A stretch of DNA of 25,760 nucleotides, taken from IMG/VR virus record IMGVR_UViG_3300034404_000004, positions 1 through 25,760 of that record; one strand, written 5' to 3'. Of this stretch, positions 20,589 through 25,760 are shown one piece after another. Each line of letters starts with the position of its first letter. Position 1 is the first letter of the stretch. Origin of the DNA: a virus. Under the pieces are notes generated by a model. The model ran no database searches and had not been told where the DNA came from. It saw only the letters and a program-made list of their open reading frames with translations. A program made the translations under genes and the position numbers.

Positions 20589-21955
20589 GTAGAAGCTTCT
20601 TCTTCCCTTGTCTGATAGACGGAGTTCCGAAGGACAGAACGATTTCAGTTGAAATTCAAGCGAGGGAGAATAGCTACTTCAAATCTGCGCAGATTGAGTT
20701 TATTAACTACACACCACCCGAGGAGGTAAGCATCAACTTTGCGGGGGCACATTTGTTTAGGGGTAGGTTGAAAAACACACAACAAAAGCCGTGTGGGAGA
20801 GTGCTTGCTTATTATGAAACGATTTTGAACTGTGCGGATATAAAGCCCACTATCATCATCACAAGGGAAGCGTTTAACATGCTTGTAAATCCAACTTTCA
20901 GACAAAGATTAGAAAGCCTTCTCGGTTTTTGGGGGTATGACACCGCAAGACAAACGGAAGGGAGAGAAAGTGCCAGCATACATACAGAAGAATTTGCGAA
21001 CTACCCGTGGAGAGACCCGCCAGGAGTGCTTTACAGATATTACTTTGATTACGCAAGTCAGACATATAGACCTTTCACAATCTACCTTGACTATTACGAC
21101 ACAGTCGCTAAAGCTGAATACTTTCAGTCCTCTTCTTTCTCTCTCCCTTTCCCGGACACGCCGTGGAATTTACCTTTGATTGTAAGAAGCAACACCCTCT
21201 CCTACCCACCCAACTCCCTCCTTGCTTTCAGAATTGCGAGAGTACTGTATAGATCGTCAATCACATTCCCATACACTGAATACACGCTCGGGTGGGTTTT
21301 TGTCTTTGAGAAGATAGTAGACGATGTGAGTGGTTATAGAGTGTTTTGGGATGCGCCGTTTGCTGTGCAGTGGTCTCCACCCTATCCCGTCAGGGTTTTT
21401 GATGTACTTGGTGCAATAGTGCAGACTTCCAGCACCGCAAAGTTTATTAAACCCATAATTGTCAACAACTTCACGGATGTAATCCAAGTCCTCCGCAAGT
21501 TCCCGCAAAACATCATCGTCAAAATCAACGAGGACGGCGTGCCCGTAGGCACTGATGTAGAATACATTCAAAACACCTTTGAACTTCCAGACTCTGTCGT
21601 GTTTGATTACACCCTACCCAAACTCAAACCCGTATCAATCACAATGAAAGCGGAAGGCGAAGGCTGGCGGTATAAGGTAGAAGCAAAAGATGAAAACTCC
21701 TGCCAGCTTGCCACACTTGAGATTAACAACTCCGATGTGATACTTGAGAATCAAGCAGATATAAACAGACTACTGAAGCACTTCAAGTTAAATTTACAAG
21801 AACGAGGATATTTAAAGTGCGTGCTACTCCCAGACCTTGATCTCTACCACAAGATCAGGTTTAAAGGTAAGGAATTCAGAGTTGTGGGATACACGCACAG
21901 AATTACGAAAGACTATGCAGTATCGGAATTAAATTTAGTTGAGGAGGTAAGTTGA
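20585..21955 (+). CDS. Putative tail hub / baseplate protein
   Basis: This 456-residue protein begins like hub proteins of the gp27 class (DGVPKDRTISVEIQARENSYFKS in two short strands). It ends with KIRFKGKEFRVVGYTHRI and a YAVSELNLVEE strand, a common C-terminal pattern of phage tail hubs. The middle is aromatic and Pro-rich. It follows the distal tail candidate and precedes tip proteins, which fits a ring that closes the tube and carries the tip. The assignment is by pattern and order. Confidence 0.6.
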   Translation: MSRSFFFPCLIDGVPKDRTISVEIQARENSYFKSAQIEFINYTPPEEVSINFAGAHLFRGRLKNTQQKPCGRVLAYYETILNCADIKPTIIITREAFNMLVNPTFRQRLESLLGFWGYDTARQTEGRESASIHTEEFANYPWRDPPGVLYRYYFDYASQTYRPFTIYLDYYDTVAKAEYFQSSSFSLPFPDTPWNLPLIVRSNTLSYPPNSLLAFRIARVLYRSSITFPYTEYTLGWVFVFEKIVDDVSGYRVFWDAPFAVQWSPPYPVRVFDVLGAIVQTSSTAKFIKPIIVNNFTDVIQVLRKFPQNIIVKINEDGVPVGTDVEYIQNTFELPDSVVFDYTLPKLKPVSITMKAEGEGWRYKVEAKDENSCQLATLEINNSDVILENQADINRLLKHFKLNLQERGYLKCVLLPDLDLYHKIRFKGKEFRVVGYTHRITKDYAVSELNLVEEVS

Positions 21956-22684
21956 ATGACGTGTATTGGAGGAGTTGTTTATAATTGCCAGTTGCCACCG
22001 CTTCCGCCACCTATTAATTATCCACCACGACCACAACAACCACCGCAAACACCTCCACCAAACCCACCGCCACCGAGGGCAAGCGTTGAGGAAAGGTATT
22101 TCTTGTCTTTTCCCATTTTCGTTGGAGTTAATGTTAAAGTCCTATGGGCTGACCTGTATAACAATGCACAACTCATTCCCTCTGCAAAACCAATAGCCTT
22201 ACAGTGGCAGCTTTATCCGTCCAGTGCGTTCACTCCACGTGTTTTCACAACTACAACAAACCAACTGCTTCACACGAGGCTAAGATCTCTCAGATACGAC
22301 ACCATATACTCCAGAGGCTACACAACAACTTATCTCTTGGATATAGGTGCTCCTCCCCCTTCAACTCCTTTATTAATCGCATATTTCTTATTTCACCAGC
22401 AAAGGTGGATTACTACCGTTCATGAAGTTTATTTCCCTCTTATGCCTGACCCACGATACGCTACCCCAGAAGACTATCGCCTTGCGTTGCAAAACAGAAA
22501 AGAAAAACTCGTAGTGTTCTACGATTCCGCACTGAATGGATTCGGTTATTTTTCACATCGTCATTTAATAATAGAACTTTCGCCTACAGAGGCTTCTATC
22601 CAGGAGAGCTTCTGGCCGTATCCAAGATACTACATACAACCCACCTGGAATACTGCTTATTGTATGTTCATGTCATTTAGATAA
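21956..22684 (+). CDS. Tail tip protein with poly-proline N-terminus
   Basis: This 242-residue protein starts with a short cysteine-containing segment and then about 30 residues dominated by Pro (runs of PPP, with Gln and Asn). These should form a stiff poly-proline II rod. The rest is rich in Tyr, Phe, Thr and Pro and looks beta-structured. Its place after the hub gene suggests a fibre or tip that reaches outward. GGAGGTAAG precedes the ATG. No enzyme motif is seen and no family is recognised. Confidence 0.6.
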   Translation: MTCIGGVVYNCQLPPLPPPINYPPRPQQPPQTPPPNPPPPRASVEERYFLSFPIFVGVNVKVLWADLYNNAQLIPSAKPIALQWQLYPSSAFTPRVFTTTTNQLLHTRLRSLRYDTIYSRGYTTTYLLDIGAPPPSTPLLIAYFLFHQQRWITTVHEVYFPLMPDPRYATPEDYRLALQNRKEKLVVFYDSALNGFGYFSHRHLIIELSPTEASIQESFWPYPRYYIQPTWNTAYCMFMSFR

Positions 22685-22698
22685 GGAAGGGGACGAGC

Positions 22699-23274
22699 AT
22701 GGGTTCGCTAATTTTCCCTTACTATATTACCCAAGAGATAAGCTACTACGAAGACATTTACCCCAATAAACTCACTGTCTACGACAACGGAAATTACTGG
22801 TTTGTAAGTTATTTAGACATTTACACCTTCAACGTCATTGAATACTACTTCCCTACTGACCCACTTGCCACTTTCAACTTCCCCTACCAAGCGAGCGCTA
22901 AACTCCGCATTTTTGCAGACAACACCAACTACGCCTCCGCCCGTCTCCGCATATACACCGCAAACTCCATACAAGCCAAGCTAAGAATACAAACAGATAG
23001 CAAAATACAAGCAAAGCTAAGAATTCAAACCACCGGACCCGCACAAGCAAAGCTGTATATAATGACACTCCGTGCATCCCCACGCCCACAAGCCCGTTTG
23101 CGCATTGTTGCAGACAATAGCAATTATGCATCTGCTTTACTGAGAATAGAGACAAAAAGATTAGAGCCCGCACAAGCAAAGCTAAGAATTAGAACCCGCA
23201 CATACAACAGAAGAATCTCAATGCCCGACTACTACGCTTTTTATAACATAAACACCTTCGGCTTCCTACCATAA
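22699..23274 (+). CDS. Repeat-rich putative tail fibre
   Basis: This 191-residue protein contains eight copies of a short beta repeat with the core xAxLRI between residues 65 and 165, spaced 12-15 residues apart. The LRI elements lie at 69, 83, 95, 107, 119 (LYI), 134, 148 and 162. The periodicity suggests a beta-solenoid or stacked-strand fibre. A longer unit (RIxADNxNYASAxLRI) occurs twice, showing a past block duplication. It is the last gene before late operon 3, with AAGGAAGGGG upstream of its ATG. A role in host adsorption is likely from position. Confidence 0.65.
   Translation: MGSLIFPYYITQEISYYEDIYPNKLTVYDNGNYWFVSYLDIYTFNVIEYYFPTDPLATFNFPYQASAKLRIFADNTNYASARLRIYTANSIQAKLRIQTDSKIQAKLRIQTTGPAQAKLYIMTLRASPRPQARLRIVADNSNYASALLRIETKRLEPAQAKLRIRTRTYNRRISMPDYYAFYNINTFGFLP
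22897..23190 (+). repeat. Imperfect tandem repeats coding xAxLRI units
   Basis: The DNA carries repeated blocks such as CAAGCAAAGCTAAGAATT (near 23007 and 23171) encoding QAKLRI, giving eight protein repeats. Such arrays can change length by recombination. Confidence 0.7.
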
Positions 23275-23278
23275 GCCA

Positions 23279-23325
23279 CGCAAAATAGGAAAACTCGCCA
23301 AGCCATCGCTTCTATATTCCATCAT
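23279..23325 (+). promoter_or_regulatory. Late promoter for packaging operon (leaderless)
   Basis: The box CGCAAAATAGGAAAA (23279-23293) has TATATTC starting 34 nt from its first base (23313) and an ATG at 23326 without a Shine-Dalgarno. This is the same layout as the tail promoter. Confidence 0.75.
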
Positions 23326-23535
23326 ATGCGTATTACTGCAAAGCGGGTATGTGAGTTTTTACGCAGGATGAAAGAACTGCAAAATTGCAGTTTCCGGACA
23401 GAGAGATTGTCTGAAAAAGAAAAGCTTGTCTTCCTCACAGTGCAAATTTCAGACCGAGAATACGAAGGAGTAGGCATCACCGCTCGCTTGGCTTTAGAGG
23501 ATTTGATGAGGAATGTCTTAGAGGTGGAAGAGTGA
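23326..23535 (+). CDS. Small unknown protein, first gene of late operon 3
   Basis: This 69-residue protein has a basic start (MRITAKRVCEFLRRMKEL), a strand-like middle (KLVFLTVQISDREYEGVG) and a C-terminal helix. The ATG has no ribosome binding site and lies 7 nt after the -10, so it is probably translated from a leaderless mRNA. It contains an exact copy of the dispersed palindrome (23377-23390). Its stop overlaps the next start (TGATG). No family is recognised. Confidence 0.65.
   Translation: MRITAKRVCEFLRRMKELQNCSFRTERLSEKEKLVFLTVQISDREYEGVGITARLALEDLMRNVLEVEE
23377..23390 (-). repeat. CTGCAATTTTGCAG palindrome, exact copy (operon 3 first gene)
   Basis: This exact copy reads CTGCAAAATTGCAG on the plus strand and codes Leu-Gln-Asn-Cys. 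Confidence 0.8.
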
Positions 23536-23846
23536 TGGAACAGCTTTTGACACATCCCGCTATTATCGTCTTTGCAGTCTCCTCGTTCGTGGCAATCGTG
23601 ATCAACTACGCAATCATAAAGACTACGATGGCAAACATGATGACAACGCTGGAACAACTTCAAAAAGGCTTAGAGGAAGAAAAGGAAAAGAGCGCAGAGA
23701 TTGAGAAGATGATGTTGAAAGAGTATCTGAGAAAAGAAGACTTTCTCGCATTCCAGAACAAGGTAGAGGCACGCATGGAGATGAAGTTGGAGAGGCTGGA
23801 GGAAAAGATAGAAAGACTTTTATACAAGCTGGAGGCTAAGCAATGA
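23535..23846 (+). CDS. DUF2730-like membrane-anchored coiled-coil protein (Mu gp25/26 region)
   Basis: This 103-residue protein has one N-terminal membrane helix (IIVFAVSSFVAIVINYAII, about residues 8-26) and then a long Glu/Lys/Met coiled coil. Mu-like phages encode a protein of this shape just before the winged-helix and terminase genes, and the same order follows here. The in-frame GTG at 23532 precedes the ATG I use. GAGGTGG lies upstream. The function in the family is not known. Confidence 0.7.
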   Translation: MEQLLTHPAIIVFAVSSFVAIVINYAIIKTTMANMMTTLEQLQKGLEEEKEKSAEIEKMMLKEYLRKEDFLAFQNKVEARMEMKLERLEEKIERLLYKLEAKQ

Positions 23847-24130
23847 GAAAGCAAGTCAATTATCTCATTTTGAAGTTTCTTGAACAAGTGTATCCGGACA
23901 GCTTGACAGTCAAAATGATTGAAGCGCTACTGGCGGACTGGAGGATATTCACAGACAGTAAAAAACTGCTTGAGAAGAACATCAAATACTTACTTGAAAA
24001 AGGCTACATAGAAGTGCTTGAAGTTGAACTGCCCGCCCATCAAACAAAAATCCAAAAACTAAGACTAACCGCCAAGGGCAAAGCTTTGATGGAAAAGGAG
24101 TTCATAGATGAACAAGTGGAGGAAGTCTAA
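23843..24130 (+). CDS. Winged-helix protein before terminase (Mu-like conserved gene)
   Basis: This 95-residue protein looks like a winged helix: NYLILKFLEQVYPDSLTVKMI, then a recognition-helix-like segment (SKKLLEKNIKYLLEKGYIEV), then a wing and LRLTAKGKALME. Mu-like phages carry such a small winged-helix protein between the DUF2730 and small terminase genes. It is coupled by ATGA to the previous gene and by TAATG to the next. It may help recognise phage DNA for packaging or regulate late genes. Confidence 0.65.
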   Translation: MRKQVNYLILKFLEQVYPDSLTVKMIEALLADWRIFTDSKKLLEKNIKYLLEKGYIEVLEVELPAHQTKIQKLRLTAKGKALMEKEFIDEQVEEV

Positions 24131-24639
24131 TGCCCAGAAGGCACTCTCTTGATAGATACCCTGAAGCGAAAGAATACGCAGTAAAGGAATACGAAAGAGG
24201 GAAAACCCTTAGAGAATTAGAACAAGAGATAAAAATCAAGTTCCCACAAGCCCAAGCATCCAGATCCTCAATTCACAGACTAATCAGAAAGCTAAAGCCC
24301 CTGCTGGAACTTAAAAGAAGCGGACTACTGTCTGATGAGGACCTTGATACATTCCAACAATCCCAGACCCTTGCAACTATTGCAACAGGCTTGCTTTTAG
24401 AGGTCATAGCAGAATGGCAAGAGAAGGGAGAGGTGGAAGACGCAAAGATAGATGCACTCATGAGGCTTGTGCATACTGCAAGCAATCTCTCACGGAGCAG
24501 TGCATACATAGAAAAGACAAAAACTCAGCTAATAGAACACACAGAAAAGGTGCTTGAAAAAGTAGCAAAAACTTTAGCAAAACACTTAGATGAAGAGCTT
24601 GCAAAACGCATCATTGCGGAGCTAAAGCATGAGCTATAA
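24130..24639 (+). CDS. Small terminase subunit (DUF3486 / Mu gp27-like)
   Basis: This 169-residue protein starts with a basic segment and an HTH-like region (YPEAKEYAVKEYERGKTLREL, SRSSIHRLIRKL), followed by a helical oligomerisation part (LATIATGLLLEVIAEWQ). That plan and the place just before the large terminase fit the DUF3486 small terminases of Mu-like phages. It would bind phage DNA and dock the large subunit for headful packaging. GGAGGAAG precedes the ATG, and the end overlaps the large subunit start by 11 bp. Confidence 0.75.
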   Translation: MPRRHSLDRYPEAKEYAVKEYERGKTLRELEQEIKIKFPQAQASRSSIHRLIRKLKPLLELKRSGLLSDEDLDTFQQSQTLATIATGLLLEVIAEWQEKGEVEDAKIDALMRLVHTASNLSRSSAYIEKTKTQLIEHTEKVLEKVAKTLAKHLDEELAKRIIAELKHEL

Positions 24640-25760
24640 GGAAAAGGCGGTCAGCAGAGTTTTAGAGAGAGTTCTCATTTCAGAGGCGGACAAAGATAGA
24701 AAAGAGCGAGCAAGGAACGACTTTGCTTTCTTTTGCCAAACCTACCTTCCGCACATCTTCAGAAAACCTTTTGCACCATTTCAGTTAGAAATCATCAGCT
24801 TTTTAGAGAACCCAGACATGAAAAGAGTAGTTGTGGCAGCGCCGAGGGAACACGGAAAGACATCTCTCATATATCTGGGCTATGTTTTATGGTCTATCCT
24901 CTACGGAAAGCACAAGTTCATAGTCTGCATCGGAGCATCAGAACAGAGGGCGAAGGAACAACTGGAGGATATTCGGTTAGAGCTTGAAAACAATCCTGCA
25001 ATTTTGCAGGATTTCGGAGAGGTGATAAAGCGGGCTACAGTGGAGAGGATAGACACGGTGCACACTACAGTGATTTCACGAGGTGCAGGGCAGAAGCTGA
25101 GAGGTTTAGTCAAGCGTGGAGAAAGACCCGATTTAGTCATACTTGACGACATAGAAAGCGAAGAACACGCAAACTCTAAATCTCTCAGAGACAAGCTAAA
25201 GAAGTGGTTTTATAGGGTGGTGATGGGTTTATCTCAGAACGCAAAAATCTTTGTGATCGGAACCATCCTTCACTACGACTCACTGCTTAACGAACTCATC
25301 ACAAGAGGACAGGAGCTTGGCTGGTTTGCTAAGAAATACAAAGCCATCACCGACGAGGGCAAGCCCTTGCATCCATACCTTTGGACACTGGAAGCACTGG
25401 AGAAAAAGAAGCAAGAAATCGGAAGCTATGCGTTTGCTTCTGAGTATATGAACGAGCCCCTGTCCGACGAGGACAGAATTTTCAGACCTGAATGGATTAA
25501 GTATTACGAGGAAAAACTTGACTTAAGCAAGCTTGACATCGTGGCGGGCGTAGACCCAAGCACGGGTAAGGAAAAGGGAGACTACACCGCAATAGCGGTG
25601 CTTGGTAGGGACAGGGAGACAGGACACCTATATTCCTTGTTTATATATAATAAGCGTGCCACTCCTAACGAGCTGATAGACACCCTCATCTCCGTCCAGC
25701 TAACCTTTAAACCTTCCCTCATCGTCTTTGAAGAAGTAGCTTTTCAGGAGGTATACAGAA
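24629..25760 (+). CDS. Large terminase subunit (Mu gp28-type), 5' part
   Basis: The window holds the first 377 residues and no stop codon. The ATPase half has Walker A APREHGKTS (residues 71-79), Walker B DLVILDDIE (168-176) and a coupling segment FVIGTILHYDS (208-218). The nuclease half begins with AGVDPSTGK (Asp309) and has LIVFEEV (Glu368/369) as the second acidic site. It is the motor that pumps DNA into the head and cuts it. The gene carries an exact dispersed palindrome at 24996-25009. The portal and other head genes should follow outside the window. Confidence 0.85.
   Translation, partial: MSYKEKAVSRVLERVLISEADKDRKERARNDFAFFCQTYLPHIFRKPFAPFQLEIISFLENPDMKRVVVAAPREHGKTSLIYLGYVLWSILYGKHKFIVCIGASEQRAKEQLEDIRLELENNPAILQDFGEVIKRATVERIDTVHTTVISRGAGQKLRGLVKRGERPDLVILDDIESEEHANSKSLRDKLKKWFYRVVMGLSQNAKIFVIGTILHYDSLLNELITRGQELGWFAKKYKAITDEGKPLHPYLWTLEALEKKKQEIGSYAFASEYMNEPLSDEDRIFRPEWIKYYEEKLDLSKLDIVAGVDPSTGKEKGDYTAIAVLGRDRETGHLYSLFIYNKRATPNELIDTLISVQLTFKPSLIVFEEVAFQEVYR
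24996..25009 (+). repeat. CTGCAATTTTGCAG palindrome, exact copy (large terminase gene)
   Basis: This exact copy codes Ala-Ile-Leu-Gln in the terminase frame. Confidence 0.8.

Larger units (their letters stand above)
105..25760. mobile_element. Mu-like transposable prophage, left end to large terminase (incomplete)
   Basis: The element carries a D,D-35-E transposase with an adjacent MuB-like ATPase, a CI/Cro-type immunity switch, a complete lysis cassette, capsid and siphovirus tail genes, and the DUF2730-like, winged-helix, small and large terminase order typical of Mu-like phages. Its left boundary is placed at the TG that opens a 19-bp repeat (105), next to a host-like polA fragment. The true edge could be a few bases to the left, because AATT before the repeat is also shared with an internal copy. 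The right end is outside the window. Confidence 0.85.

Noticed and set aside
1-25760. tRNA, rRNA, riboswitch or CRISPR loci
   Set aside because: I saw no cloverleaf, rRNA wording, known riboswitch core or repeat-spacer array in any part of the window.

Overview
The window is the left part of a temperate, transposable (Mu-like) prophage with a siphovirus-type tail. It very probably sits in a thermophilic bacterium of the Aquificales. Bases 1 to about 104 are not phage. Read on the minus strand they encode the helix-Q region of a family A DNA polymerase, with the core NYPIQGTGADLLK. That reading frame is cut where a 19-bp terminal repeat of the phage begins (105). The host assignment rests on the polymerase wording, on Lys/Glu-rich proteins and on heavy ATA (Ile) and AGG/AGA (Arg) codon use. 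It is an inference, not a database result.

Layout. 105-379: the phage end, with several copies of a 19-bp transposase-site candidate and no gene. 380-6556 (minus strand): late operon 1, in transcription order a DUF6582-like protein, scaffold, a 13-codon mini-ORF, major capsid protein, connectors and neck proteins, structural proteins, spanin pair, holin, endolysin and a terminal unknown. 6626-6892 (plus strand): a lone MerR/excisionase-type DNA-binding gene. 6877-14162 (minus strand): early operon, with a Cro-like protein, small regulators and unknowns, tandem terminators, a ParB-like protein, a DDE transposase (MuA-like), a MuB-like ATPase, a Zn-finger protein and a DnaC-like loader with a putative partner. 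14163-14240: divergent lysis/lysogeny switch. 14241-15397 (plus strand): LexA/CI-type repressor and a secreted 8-cysteine protein. 15468-23274 (plus strand): tail operon with tube, frameshifted tail chaperones, 887-residue tape measure, distal tail and hub proteins, a proline-rich tip protein and a repeat-rich protein. 23326-25760 (plus strand): late operon 3, with the Mu-type order DUF2730-like, winged-helix, small terminase, large terminase. The large terminase runs off the window, and the portal and right end presumably follow.

How it works together. The repressor is predicted to bind two 16-bp operators lying four helical turns apart. One fills the spacer of a near-perfect TTGACA-N16-TATAAT early promoter, and the other overlaps the repressor's own -10. 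When the repressor is lost, the early operon makes the transposition and replication proteins. Three late operons (head plus lysis, tail, packaging) on opposite strands share one promoter architecture: a CGCAAAATNNGAAAA box 34 nt upstream of a -10 that lies 7-8 nt before an ATG with no Shine-Dalgarno. This predicts leaderless late mRNAs switched on by one factor. A separate layer is a 14-bp interrupted palindrome, CTGCAATTTTGCAG. It has six exact copies plus variants in all reading frames and both strands across the phage. It is a candidate binding site for the ParB-like protein or another phage or host factor.
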